Source: Candidatus Zipacnadia bacterium (lineage in GTDB: Bacteria; Armatimonadota; Zipacnadia; Zipacnadales; Zipacnadaceae). From it: a stretch of 18,579 nt of DNA. The notes below the pieces were generated by a model that ran no database searches, was not told where the DNA came from, and worked only from the letters and a program-made list of their open reading frames with translations. The first letter of the stretch is position 1. Every line of letters begins with the position of its first letter. Both the position numbers and the translations under genes were made by a program. Below are positions 1-8,800 of the stretch, in pieces. The stretch lies in the NCBI GenBank assembly GCA_029821415.1, contig JALGTJ010000015.1:1-18579 (forward strand), written 5' to 3'.

Positions 1-452
1 ATTGAAACCACTTTTCCAATGGCACCTTCCGCCAGCAGCCGCTGGGCTTCATGGGTGAGGTGGTGGAACGGCATCATAAAGGCGGTACCGAACTTCACGC
101 CGTGCTCCTTGGCAACAGCTACCATCTTCTCCGCCTCATCGGCATGGACCGCCAGGGGCTTCTCACAAAACACATGTACACCGGCCTCCGCACAAGCCCG
201 CACTTGCTCCAGATGCACATGTGGCGGCGTGCAAATATAACAGGCGTCTATCGGCGCCTCCGCCAGCATTGTATCCACATCAGTATACCACTGCTGTGCG
301 CCGTGCTTCTCCGCTACCTCTTTGACATCGGCTTCCGTCCTACTCATCACCGCCGTCAACTCGCCATTTCTGGATGGCTTGATGCCATCGGGAATCGTCC
401 GCAAATTAGCAAATCCGGTTGCTCCAATTACGCCCCATCTAATCTTGGCCAT
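1..452 (-). CDS. Gfo/Idh/MocA-family NAD(P)-dependent oxidoreductase (partial, C terminus off the window)
   Basis: The gene runs off the left edge, so only the first 150 residues are present. They form a Rossmann nucleotide-binding domain: the glycine-rich loop GATGFAN is at residues 10-16, TPPHVH at 75-80, and the family hallmark EKP at 97-99, whose Lys acts in catalysis in characterised members. FMMPFHH (125-131) begins the crossover to the missing C-terminal substrate domain. Members oxidise or reduce sugars, inositols and related polyols with NAD(P); the substrate cannot be told from the N-terminal half. The ATG at 452 is preceded by AGGTGGTGA about 5 bases upstream. It lies 72 bp downstream of the creatininase-like gene on the same strand, so it is probably the last visible gene of the operon that starts with the propeller protein. 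The family call is firm; the substrate is unknown. Confidence 0.93.
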   Translation of the reverse strand, partial: MAKIRWGVIGATGFANLRTIPDGIKPSRNGELTAVMSRTEADVKEVAEKHGAQQWYTDVDTMLAEAPIDACYICTPPHVHLEQVRACAEAGVHVFCEKPLAVHADEAEKMVAVAKEHGVKFGTAFMMPFHHLTHEAQRLLAEGAIGKVVS

Positions 453-524
453 ATCTGTCACCACCTATCTGAGAATCTGCAAATGTACTGCATTTCCTAC
501 ATCGCGCCGCCCACGTTTCACCCA

Positions 525-1295
525 TCACTCAAGCCGACTCATTTCCTCATTGACTCGCCCAGCCACTGCCTCAGCAGCCTCCGACATCCATTTCTCACCG
601 CTTTCTGGGCTGACCAACTCTGGCAGTTTCTGTTCCCATGTCCACTGCGTAGCACTCATATGGCGGTCAATATCATCGCTGCCTGCGGAGGAGGTACCCT
701 GCTTGTAGGGTTCGCGGTCCAGGTGCTCATACCTTGGCAGCGTAGTCGCAGTCGGGTCAAACCGACTCAAGTCTACTGCCTCCGCCGCTGCCACCAGAGC
801 TTGGGCTGTCTCATGGGGGCCGGCATGTCCGCCGGCCTCGGCAGGAATCTCCACCAGCGACTCCGGAGCAACAACTATCACCCGCATCTGATTGCCCTGC
901 TGGTAGATATCCGCCGCCTTCTCAAAGGCCTCCTGCTGAACCAGTCCCCCATGCCCCAACACGATGACAGCCAAACTAAAGCCAATCTTCTCCAGCTCGC
1001 GCAGCAGTTCCAGCGCAAAGTCAGTTACCAACCGGGCGCTGAAAACGATGGAGCCATGATATGCCGAAAAGCCGGCTGCGGCTACATATATTGGGGGCAG
1101 AACAATCCCCCCAGCCAATCGGGCTGCACGTAGGCAAATCTCATGGCCCCGCAGATAATCCGAGCCGAGCGCCAGATGCTCGCCATGCCACTCCAAAGAA
1201 CCGGCGGGAATGTAGGCGACCGGTCTATGGGTAATTGCCCGGTTCAGTTCACTGGGGAAGAACAATTCATAGCGAATCTTTCCCGACTCATTCAT
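525..1295 (-). CDS. Creatininase-family metal-dependent amidohydrolase
   Basis: This 256-residue protein has the length and motif order of the creatininase/MftE/FAPy-deformylase family. These enzymes hydrolyse amide bonds at a metal centre in the cytoplasm. GSLEWHGEH (32-40) followed by LGSD (43-46) supplies candidate ligands Glu35, His37 and Asp46. GHGG (114-117) supplies His115. HAGPHET (157-163) matches the conserved HxGxxET block, with Glu162. The position equal to Glu122 of Pseudomonas creatininase is Gly117 here, as in the GHGG subgroup, so creatinine is unlikely to be the substrate. The ATG at 1295 follows a GGGGGA ribosome site 6 bases upstream. The gene sits between the propeller protein (65 bp upstream) and the oxidoreductase, which suggests hydrolysis of an amide-bearing sugar or amino acid derivative; that is inference. 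A paralogue lies at 9351-10001. Confidence 0.88.
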   Translation of the reverse strand: MNESGKIRYELFFPSELNRAITHRPVAYIPAGSLEWHGEHLALGSDYLRGHEICLRAARLAGGIVLPPIYVAAAGFSAYHGSIVFSARLVTDFALELLRELEKIGFSLAVIVLGHGGLVQQEAFEKAADIYQQGNQMRVIVVAPESLVEIPAEAGGHAGPHETAQALVAAAEAVDLSRFDPTATTLPRYEHLDREPYKQGTSSAGSDDIDRHMSATQWTWEQKLPELVSPESGEKWMSEAAEAVAGRVNEEMSRLE

Positions 1296-1360
1296 AGTAT
1301 TCCCCCATTTGCAGTATGGTGCCTACGGATGCCGAACCATCAACTGCTGTCTAATGCGGC

Positions 1361-2911
1361 TTACCCTTTCAACTGAAATGTGAACAGGTCAGCATTACTG
1401 ATATAGAAATACAGCTTCAGCCAACCATCCGGCAATTGGTCGTTGCTTTTCCAGCTAAGCATATAGCTGGTCTCGTTGCCGGTGAATGCTACACACTCAT
1501 CCCGTCTATAGCCGTCCAGGACTTTTCCATCCCCGCCAGCAACCTCCACCTGGATTGAACCGCCTTCATTGCACTGCGCATTGATGAGCAACTTCCCACC
1601 CTCAGTGTAAAACGGTTTAGTCACCAGTATCCCTGAGCGCACGGCATTAGCGGACAAGCTGACGAAGCGATCAGCCTTCATCCGCGCGAGTCCCAAACAG
1701 TAGCTCACCTCGTCCATATTGCTCGCCTCGGGGACATCCAGCCCCTCATTGGCACCAACAATCCACCAATCGTGGTGGTTTTTGGCTCCGCCATAATAGA
1801 TGTACAACTCGTCATCAACCGCGACGGGGCCCCCATAAGCGTTGACCATAAACTGATCCCAACTGCCCGGCTGCCCCGTAGCCAGCCACGGCTGGCCTGG
1901 CAAGAGCCGATGGAAGACCCGCCCATCCCGTGAATACAGCAGTTGAACGTCCATGGTATTATCTACCTGGTGAAAGACGTTGAGAAAGCCAACCCACATT
2001 CCCCCGATATCATACTGGTTCATCCCGTAGAAATGGTCATCAATATTGTCTAGATCGTCGTCCGGCACCACAATCGGCTCCGGTTCGGACCAATTGATCA
2101 GATCCGCGCTGCGGGCTTGGAATATCCGTCGCTTGTTGTTTCGCCAGGGCTGGCCGGGGTAGTAGGGCGCCGAGAAGTGCTTGAACACCGGGCTGTTAGG
2201 CTCAACCCAGCCACTGCCCATAAACCGATGCCGGGTATTTAGAACGTAGCTACGCTCGCTCAAGTCCAGCGTGATTGTTAGTACATCACCCAGGTGCGGC
2301 CCCCACCATCCTACGCGAGGCTCCTCGCCCCACGGCTTCCAATGAATACCATCGGGCGAGGCCGCGTACCGATAGTCCGATCCCTGGGGCGTACAATGTT
2401 CAAATAGGATCTTGAAGCGCTTATCTTTATCCTCTTCCAGTACGTCGTGAAAGACGTACCCAGAATGGACACTGCCAAACTCGCCGCGGAACTGCCGATC
2501 ACCCAGCACTATATTCGTGCGCCTGCCGCCTTCCTCATAAACATCCAACTGCGGCTTTTCCCAGTGAATGCCATCTCCCGATTGAGCGAAGAGGTAGCGG
2601 GAGGGGTAGTGGCTTGGATCATGAAAGGAGCCGCCAGTCTCTGGCAGCCTGTCCGGATGCATCTGCCAATCCTCATACCAGCACTTGAACAGATTGTCAT
2701 CTGGATCGCGGATTACCCGCCAGGAGCTGCAGGTGAAATAGGTAACCCGCTCCCAAGGTTGGTCCTTCTGAATCAGTGGCCCCTCCACCTTCTGAGGAGA
2801 GTGCACTCGCCGCGTCAGATTCTGAACTGACTCGATAATGAGATCATCAAAGAAGAATTGCTTACGCCCAGCAATATGTAGTCGGGTCGCGTCTGCCTGC
2901 AAATTATCCAT
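1361..2911 (-). CDS. Cytoplasmic five-bladed beta-propeller glycosidase-like protein (GH32/GH43/GH62 fold superfamily)
   Basis: From the ATG at 2911 the protein has 516 residues and no signal peptide. It opens with RKQFFFDDLIIES (16-28), the opening strand typical of GH32/GH43-like propeller proteins. It then carries four Asp-box-like blade motifs of the form S-x-D-G-x-x-W: SGDGIHW (about 111), SPDGIHW (185), SADLINW (268) and SRDGRVF (327). A beta-sandwich-like tail fills about 420-516. Many such proteins in environmental bacteria have no assayed substrate, so a glycan-processing role is inferred from fold and context only. A GTG 24 bases upstream (2935) is in frame but lacks a ribosome site, whereas AGGAGG stands 11 bases before the ATG at 2911. 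It is the first gene of a leftward operon with the creatininase-like and Gfo/Idh/MocA genes. Confidence 0.8.
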   Translation of the reverse strand: MDNLQADATRLHIAGRKQFFFDDLIIESVQNLTRRVHSPQKVEGPLIQKDQPWERVTYFTCSSWRVIRDPDDNLFKCWYEDWQMHPDRLPETGGSFHDPSHYPSRYLFAQSGDGIHWEKPQLDVYEEGGRRTNIVLGDRQFRGEFGSVHSGYVFHDVLEEDKDKRFKILFEHCTPQGSDYRYAASPDGIHWKPWGEEPRVGWWGPHLGDVLTITLDLSERSYVLNTRHRFMGSGWVEPNSPVFKHFSAPYYPGQPWRNNKRRIFQARSADLINWSEPEPIVVPDDDLDNIDDHFYGMNQYDIGGMWVGFLNVFHQVDNTMDVQLLYSRDGRVFHRLLPGQPWLATGQPGSWDQFMVNAYGGPVAVDDELYIYYGGAKNHHDWWIVGANEGLDVPEASNMDEVSYCLGLARMKADRFVSLSANAVRSGILVTKPFYTEGGKLLINAQCNEGGSIQVEVAGGDGKVLDGYRRDECVAFTGNETSYMLSWKSNDQLPDGWLKLYFYISNADLFTFQLKG

Positions 2912-2978
2912 ACCAGATGATACCTCCTGCTCCACTCACTGGTTAGGGTCAGTAGGACACTAACTATTCTCCACCAAC

Positions 2979-2991
2979 AAGGAAGTTCCTT
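2979..2991. promoter_or_regulatory. Short perfect palindrome upstream of the propeller operon
   Basis: AAGGAA-G-TTCCTT is a perfect inverted repeat with 6-bp arms and a 1-base centre, 68 bp upstream of the propeller gene's ATG. Position and symmetry fit an operator, but a 13-bp palindrome can arise by chance and no -35/-10 pair is convincing around it. The surrounding gap (2912-3165) holds no credible gene. A reading frame across it would overlap the propeller gene and resembles nothing recognised. Confidence 0.3.
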
Positions 2992-3165
2992 CCGACTGGT
3001 CAACCAGAGGAGGAATACAGGCACCTGCGAGGGCGCCGCTGGCAAAGAAACTCGGCGAGACACCCCCAAGTACCGTGGATCGGGGCAGTGGACGCCGCAG
3101 TCTCCCACCCTGCATAGCTCCATAGCCGGCGAAACCTCACCACTACCGGCCATCGGCCACAGCGA

Positions 3166-3939
3166 TCAGATTATGCCGATTTTGGAACCGGCTTCCTGAG
3201 GGTCGTCGGCGGCTACCTGCAAGCCTGAGGAGCTGACCCGGACTTCTTGGGCCTCAGAACTGTGGTTGACCCCCCTCATCTTCAAGACGCGGATATGCCG
3301 CTTCCCGTCAGAGGACTCATAAGGGGCGATAAGCAGAATAATTCCGTCAGCGAAGGCAAACTGAGGTTGCCTGACAATATCGTCTTGCTGATATTCACCC
3401 ACCAGCACGGCTACCAGGTTCTGCTCTGTGACAAACTCAGTCAACTGGCGCAAGCTCTTCTGCCCTCTCTCAAACTCCGCCAGCCTTTCCAGCACGGTTC
3501 GGATGCTGTCGATAATTAGCAAACTCGCCTGCTGACTCTGTACTACCGGGGTGATCGAGTACAGCAAGTCCGTAGACTGAGCGGCCCGGATAACGGGAAA
3601 TATGTCATGATACGCAACGCTGACATTGAATGCGCCCGCATCAAAGAACTCAAAGTTCTGCAAGTTGCGCACTCGATTGACAATGGATTCACTAAAGCCG
3701 GCCACGTACAAGTACAGGACATTCATGCCAGCGGCCGCACAGGCATAGGCCATCTGCTCAGCCAGGATTGTCTTGCCCGCACCAGGTGACCCACAAATAT
3801 AGACAGTGGAGCCTAGCGCAATACCTCCACCCAGCATCTCATCCAGACCCTTACTACCTGTGGAGAGCAACCTCTGGGGAGCGGCTTGCAGCAGTTCGGT
3901 TACATCACAGCTCTCTTCAGGCTGCACCTCTCTGTTCAT
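3166..3939 (-). CDS. Single-domain KaiC/RadA-like RecA-superfamily ATPase, signalling type
   Basis: This is a 257-residue RecA-fold ATPase with one KaiC-like domain. Its opening STGSKGLDEMLGGGI (26-40) is the KaiC/RAD55 signature. Walker A is GSPGAGKT (50-57) and Walker B is SLLIIDS (139-145). After the strand that follows Walker A, KaiC has two catalytic glutamates (type TFEES); here the segment reads YVAGFSES, so the pair is missing. The following stretch, ending in NFEFFD (95-100), resembles the KaiC-like ATPases encoded next to histidine kinases and receivers, many of which lack that pair. ATP binding is therefore likely, and KaiC-type autophosphorylation unlikely. The ATG at 3939 has GGAGGGG 9 bases upstream. 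It is the last gene of a kinase-receiver-ATPase operon, 23 bp after the receiver. The likely role is a signalling partner; the target is unknown. Confidence 0.88.
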   Translation of the reverse strand: MNREVQPEESCDVTELLQAAPQRLLSTGSKGLDEMLGGGIALGSTVYICGSPGAGKTILAEQMAYACAAAGMNVLYLYVAGFSESIVNRVRNLQNFEFFDAGAFNVSVAYHDIFPVIRAAQSTDLLYSITPVVQSQQASLLIIDSIRTVLERLAEFERGQKSLRQLTEFVTEQNLVAVLVGEYQQDDIVRQPQFAFADGIILLIAPYESSDGKRHIRVLKMRGVNHSSEAQEVRVSSSGLQVAADDPQEAGSKIGII

Positions 3940-3962
3940 CGCTTGTTGCCCCCTCCAGTATT

Positions 3963-4343
3963 CTAAGCGGCCGCCAGAACGCCCCTGGCCACCTTTCTAA
4001 TCGCCTCCTGGCCGATGGGTTTGTGCAACAACTGGAAGGCCAGTCCCGCCTCCTCGGCAGCCTGAAGGCGCTCCAGGAACTCACCGTGGAAGGCAGTCAC
4101 GATATAGATTGGTACCGTCTTATCCATCTCTCGGATGTGGTGCAGTACTTCAACACCATCCATCTCCGGCATCTTCAAGTCCAGAAAGATCAAATCGGCC
4201 GGACTGCTCTTTACCTTCGCCAAGGCCTCCTCCCCACCACTAACGGTTTCTACTTTATACGGCAGGTCCTCCAAAGCGTCTGCAAAGGCGTCCCGCACCG
4301 ATTCCTCATCATCAACTACGAGTACTCGCGGTTGTGACACCAT
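3963..4343 (-). CDS. Stand-alone response regulator receiver (REC only, CheY-like)
   Basis: The protein is 126 residues and consists only of a receiver domain. The acidic pair is Asp11-Asp12 (VLVVDDE), the phospho-acceptor is Asp55 (IFLDLKMPEMDG), the switch Thr is Thr83 (YIVTAF) and the conserved Lys is Lys108 (LHKP). It has no DNA-binding or enzymatic output domain, so it probably relays phosphate or acts by protein contact, plausibly with the KaiC-like ATPase encoded 23 bp downstream. The frame stays open upstream to 4457, but the ATG at 4343 has AGGAGG 7 bases before it, and an upstream start would add 38 low-complexity residues overlapping the kinase gene's end. The histidine kinase upstream is the expected phosphodonor. 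Confidence 0.93.
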   Translation of the reverse strand: MVSQPRVLVVDDEESVRDAFADALEDLPYKVETVSGGEEALAKVKSSPADLIFLDLKMPEMDGVEVLHHIREMDKTVPIYIVTAFHGEFLERLQAAEEAGLAFQLLHKPIGQEAIRKVARGVLAAA

Positions 4344-4361
4344 CGTTTCGCCTCCTAAAGC

Positions 4362-4380
4362 ATCGGCGTCAACGCCGACG
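4362..4380 (-). other. GC-rich intercistronic hairpin between kinase and receiver genes
   Basis: TCGGCGT-CA-ACGCCGA (4363-4378 on the plus strand) is a perfect 7-bp inverted repeat. As RNA from the minus strand it would form a tight stem-loop just upstream of the receiver's ribosome site. It has no T-run after it, so it is not a normal intrinsic terminator. It may stabilise or process the transcript, or tune receiver translation relative to kinase. Confidence 0.4.
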
Positions 4381-4401
4381 TGCTCCGCTCCGCCCTTCTG
4401 T

Positions 4402-5544
4402 TTATCGGCATTCGGTGCCCGTAGCTTGATTGGCCCCGGCGGCCGCCCGGCGATCAACCGGCAAGTACACGGTCACCACCGTACCCTCACCCACTTGGCT
4501 GTCAACCTCGATGTGGGCGCCCACCCTTTTGGCCAGGTTCTGCGATATACTCATCCCCAAGCCTGTTCCCCCGCCCACTGGCTTCGTGGTAAAGAACGGA
4601 TCAAACAGTCTGTTCATGACCTCCGTAGACATTCCACAGCCAGTATCCGCAACGGCAATCGCAACCCAGCCTTCGTCCGCGCTCGCCGTGACCGTAACTT
4701 CCTTGCGCTCCTGCTCAACGACAGCGTCGCGCGCATTGGTGAGCAGATTAAGCAGAATCTGGCGTAGTGCACCAGGGTCAGTCCAGATGGCGGGCAGATC
4801 CTCCGGAATATTTACCGTAAGCTTGATATTCAAGCGCCGAAGCTCCGCAGCCAGCAGCTCAACAGTCTCCGTAATGAGGATGCGGCAGTCTGTCTGCTCA
4901 CTTTGGAGGTTGCCCTCGCCACCAGAACCGCGCGAGTAGGACCCTAAACTCGATATAATCCGCCCGCAGCGTTCCAGTTCTCTGACCGCCTTCATCAGAC
5001 GACTATACCGGGGATCATTCTCGGCGGTGTGCTCCAGACAATACTGCACGTAGTTGAGGACACCCATAATCGGGTTGTTCAGCTCATGTCCGACCCCAGC
5101 CACCAGTCTTCCGAGAGCGGCAAGCTTTTCCGACTGAAACACCCTGCGCTGGGTGGCGAGGAGCTGCGCCATCGTCTCTTTCAGTTTGCTATTTGTTCTT
5201 TCCAGTTCAGCATTCCTGGTTTTAATCAACTGCTGAGCAGCGTCTCTGGCTCGTTCCTGCTCTGCGGCGCGCGCGCGTATCTCCAGGCTACAGACTCTAA
5301 GCACTTCCGCCAGCGGGCCAAGCGTCGCACTGACCAGTTCCATACTTGAGTTGGCAGCGAGCTCCGGGGCAAGGTCGGCCAGCGCTTCCTGATGGATCGC
5401 TACGATGTCTTCAATTGGCACATCTGCTGTCATCAATTTCCGAGCGAGGTCGGCAGCGCCCGTCAGGTACTCCCCGGTTGGCTTACGCATATGTGCTCTG
5501 AGCAGTGCAACATACTCTTCTTTGATCGCATCTCGTACGGCCAT
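4402..5544 (-). CDS. Sensor histidine kinase with RsbU-type N-terminal domain
   Basis: The 380-residue protein has no membrane segment, so it should sense a cytoplasmic cue. Residues about 5-85 resemble the helical RsbU_N domain, which binds partner proteins in stress-response phosphatases (for example IPIEDIVAIHQEAL-like text near 43-54). A coiled coil spans about 90-140. HisKA follows with the phospho-acceptor His153 in GHELNNP, then an HATPase_c domain with the N box around NLLTNARD (266-273), G1 DTGCGM (300-305), an F box (FDPFFTT, 314-320) and G2 GGGTGLGM (324-331). All catalytic motifs are intact. The ATG at 5544 has AAGGA 7 bases upstream. It heads the operon with the receiver (58 bp downstream) and the KaiC-like ATPase. 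The RsbU_N domain may dock one of these partners; that is inference. Confidence 0.93.
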   Translation of the reverse strand: MAVRDAIKEEYVALLRAHMRKPTGEYLTGAADLARKLMTADVPIEDIVAIHQEALADLAPELAANSSMELVSATLGPLAEVLRVCSLEIRARAAEQERARDAAQQLIKTRNAELERTNSKLKETMAQLLATQRRVFQSEKLAALGRLVAGVGHELNNPIMGVLNYVQYCLEHTAENDPRYSRLMKAVRELERCGRIISSLGSYSRGSGGEGNLQSEQTDCRILITETVELLAAELRRLNIKLTVNIPEDLPAIWTDPGALRQILLNLLTNARDAVVEQERKEVTVTASADEGWVAIAVADTGCGMSTEVMNRLFDPFFTTKPVGGGTGLGMSISQNLAKRVGAHIEVDSQVGEGTVVTVYLPVDRRAAAGANQATGTECR

Positions 5545-5597
5545 TGCACAGTCCTTGGCGACATCACCACCACTCCTCTGTCCGTCGTAGCCTTTGC

Positions 5598-5603
5598 ATT
5601 ATA
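5598..5603 (-). promoter_or_regulatory. Possible -10 element of the kinase operon
   Basis: On the minus strand an exact TATAAT lies 53 bp upstream of the kinase ATG. No good TTGACA-like -35 is seen at 16-18 bp spacing, and the site is part of an AT-rich patch that also reads TATAAT on the other strand, so it is only a candidate. Confidence 0.3.
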
Positions 5604-5769
5604 ATATTGGCAACAACGAGATTGGTCTTGAACAGAGTGTGTGGACAGGTAGCCGGATCAGGTAACCATCCCCCTGGAGGGAAAACTGCGAGGGTTGCTG
5701 TTACATCTACGCCAACGGCTGAGGGCTTAGCTGAGTCGTAACTCGCACCCTATAATCTGTCCCAGTCTG

Positions 5770-5786
5770 GACGAGAACGACTCGTC
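5770..5786 (-). terminator. Possible hairpin downstream of the secreted hydrolase
   Basis: A 6-bp perfect inverted repeat with a 5-base loop (GACGAG-AACGA-CTCGTC) lies about 63 bp beyond the stop of the hydrolase. There is no following T-run, so it is at best a weak or factor-assisted terminator or a 3' stability stem. Confidence 0.25.
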
Positions 5787-5848
5787 ATGCACACGCGCCG
5801 GTACCACAAGTGTACTACCCAATCCACCCTCGCCACCAGGCCAACACC

Positions 5849-8800
5849 TCATTGCGCCGGAATACGCCAGGTCAACGGCTGCTTGGCCGCAACGCGCTGG
5901 CCTTCGGCCCGGGACCATTCCGGCGATGTGCTACGCACGACCTGGTCACCGTTCAGATGAAAGACACTGCCATCGTCCAGGGTAATAACCAGTAGCGGGT
6001 TGCGCACCTTGAAGTTATCGCCAGGATTGCGAATCTCCAACTTGTTATTGACCTGGAGCGCCTCGGCTGCTGCTTCCGTCAGCTTAATCCGAACCCGCGT
6101 AGTCCAGTTGGGCCAGCCGCCCGCTCCGCTTACCGAACCCACTTCGGTGCCGTTCAGCACTATTGCCTTCTTCGGCTCGGCTGCGGTCTGCCCCCAGATA
6201 TCAGCGACAAGGTCCACCGACTTCACAGCGGTCAACTGTGATTGCGACAGCTTCGTACCGACAATCTGGATCGGCAGAACAAAGCTGTCTTCCCCGCTCG
6301 CACTGCGCACCGTGGCGGTGAGCGTCCCATTACCAGCTTCCTGCCCGGTTGCCTTGACCAATACCTGTCGTGCCCCACCGGCAGGCACCTCCACGGTCCT
6401 ATCAATCTGCTTCACGCTCAGGCCAGATCCAGCTACATCAACCGTGATCTGTTGAGTGCTATTCGCGCTGTTGATGATCGCCACTTCAAACTGGGCGGTC
6501 TCCCCAACAAAAATATGCAGAGGCAAAGCCTCATAGAAGGGCAGATAGCCTCCCTGTGAAGAATTGGACAGACAGCGCGTGATCAGCTTACGTGGCGGGG
6601 CGATGGTCACTGCCGGCCCGTCCTCCGCCAGCAGCTCAAAGGTCGCATAATTGTCAGGTTTGCCGTCGGACGAAGGAATGTCGCTGATTGCGTCCATAGC
6701 TAGGCGGAATACGAAAAATGGATCGCCCTCTGTGACGGTGGTCGGTACTGAGAAATCTTCCGTGATCTGAGAATTAGCTGGCAGGTCCTGCCACCGCCAC
6801 CAGCGCTCACCTTCCACCCAGAGCGTATTCCGCCACTTCCACACTTCGTCAGTAAGATTATCCACCGCCAGTGTAATCGTAGCCGAGCCATTACGCGGTA
6901 CAATTGGCGCAGAGGCCAGGCTGACGAACCGCCCGGTTTTGGCCAGCAGTAGCGCCGCGGCGCTGCGGTAATGGGGTAGCCGCACCGTAATAGCATTACC
7001 CGCCCGCTCGTAGGGTATCTTCATCGGCCCCAGATGGTCGCCACTGATGAGGTAGGCAGCTTTAATCTGGTCCGCGTCAGGAACGCGCACCACCAGCGGG
7101 ACGTTCACCCGCCACCACGGGGTGATGTGTGTCTCACCTGGGGAGACTACTACTGCCACATAGTTGCCATCAGGACGCTGGAAAAGATTGCCGTCCATAC
7201 CTGTGGGAATTTCCAGGCAATGGGGCTGTAGCACCCAGTGACGCCCTCGCAGCAGATCAAACAGAGGGTAATAGAGGCGATGAGCCCAAAGCCACAACGT
7301 CATCCGCTGCTCGCGGGGATCCGGCCGGTTCCACCACAGCCCCGCGTAGAAACCATCGCGCAACGCTACTTGCAGGTGCGGCTCGCGATTTTGCAAGCTG
7401 ACGGCCGCCCGGTTGCCGATAGTGAGGTAGCGGGTGATCTCCTGTCCTTCACCTGGTATAAGACGCCCCTCGGTCAAAGCGAGGTCACAGTAGCGAGTCA
7501 CATCAATATGCTCGTGGCAGTGATTTTGCCAAACATGCTTGCCTGCGGCGTGGACGCGCTGGGCCACCTCCTTGCACAACCGTCCCAGATTCCGGTTAAA
7601 GTCCGAGTACGGCTGGCCCTCCTCGTTAATAGAAACCCCGTCATCATAGCCGGAGGTGCCCGCCCCACCATAGCACTGGTCAATGAAGATACCATCAAGC
7701 TTCGGGAAGAACTTCAGCATTCGCTCGATTTCTGCAATTTTATGCTGCCAGAATTTTGATCCCGGGCATGGATTGCACACGGACCAGGCATAGCCGTATT
7801 CATCCACAGGGCCGCGAATCAAGGTGTCAGCAAACTCAGCGCGGGCGTAAGAGTACCAGACATCCCGCGGGTTCCAGTACAGAAAGGCAAAGTAGCCATT
7901 AGCGTGTATAGTGTCAATGTATTGCCGCACCAGGCCGTTGTCTATCCACTCCCAACATGTGGAGCAAGGAGAGTGGCCAGGGCCTTTCCGGAGTTTCTCA
8001 CGCAGTTCAGGAGTTATGGGGCGGCTTTCCACAAATCTGACAATCTCTTGATAGGGCGCATCAGCCGGCGGCATACCGTCCAAGAAACCTTCGGGGTATG
8101 CTTCCGGATAGTGCTGCATATGGCGCCATTTACAGGCAATCCCTGGCAGCCAGCGGTCTGTATCGCTGACACCAGCCCATCCCCACCCCCACCATCGCTT
8201 CAGGCCCATCATCTCTATGACCCCGGCGCGCCAAGGCGAGAAGTGTAGCTCATAGTTCTTCCAAAATAAGTCATTCACCAAACAATACGGGTAGTAATTC
8301 CCCAGGGCGCCGCTCCCGCCGTAGCTCATATTCTGGTATTTCTCCAGACCTTCTGGCACCCAGAACACCTCCGGCCAACGCTCGCGCAACCATCCCAGAC
8401 TACACCGCCAATCACCGGGATGAACGAGTAAATGAACTGTAAAAGAACGGGAGCCGTGCGGATCCAACCGGACGCGCTGGTGGGCGAACAGAATCTCCGT
8501 CTCCTGGGCAAGTCGTTCGGCGGTAATCTCAACGGGCAGCATCGGAATATCCAGGTCAGCAGCAACCGAAAAGCCAACATCCCGCTGCGGAGCATACAGA
8601 CAAGCCAGCGGGATACTCAGCTCATTGCGGTCGGCCGAGCGTGCCCGAAAGCTGTAACTCAGCTTGCCATCCTGGGGCCATTCCGGATAGTCATTCTCGC
8701 CTGTAAAGAACGGCGAGTAGTCAGTGCCCCTCAGCCGCAGAGGGAACTCGACTGTCAGCGAGCGCAGTCTGTCTGACTGATTCTCAAAAGTGATTGTCCA

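Larger units (their letters stand above)
5545..5848. other. Intergenic region between the secreted hydrolase and the kinase operon
   Basis: This 304-bp stretch holds no credible gene. It should contain the end of the hydrolase transcript and the kinase operon promoter. The features that stand out are a GACGAG-AACGA-CTCGTC inverted repeat at 5770-5786, about 63 bp past the hydrolase stop, and a TATAAT at 5598-5603 on the minus strand. Short reading frames here look random. Confidence 0.6.

Noticed and set aside
51..1133. Open frame of 360 codons on the plus strand
   Set aside because: It lies antisense to the oxidoreductase and creatininase-like genes, spans their intergenic gap, has no ribosome site and reads like a shadow rich in His, Leu and Cys.
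2815..3153. Minus-strand frame of 112 codons covering the gap upstream of the propeller gene
   Set aside because: It overlaps the propeller gene start in another frame, and the sequence looks random.
3166..3939. A circadian clock KaiC
   Set aside because: There is one domain instead of two, the catalytic Glu pair is missing and no kaiA or kaiB is nearby.
4344..4457. N-terminal extension of the receiver by 38 residues
   Set aside because: The ATG at 4343 has an ideal AGGAGG site, and the extension is low-complexity text overlapping the kinase end.
7238..7759. Open frame of 173 codons on the plus strand
   Set aside because: It is wholly antisense to the secreted hydrolase, whose minus-strand frame has clear motifs here; no family resemblance.
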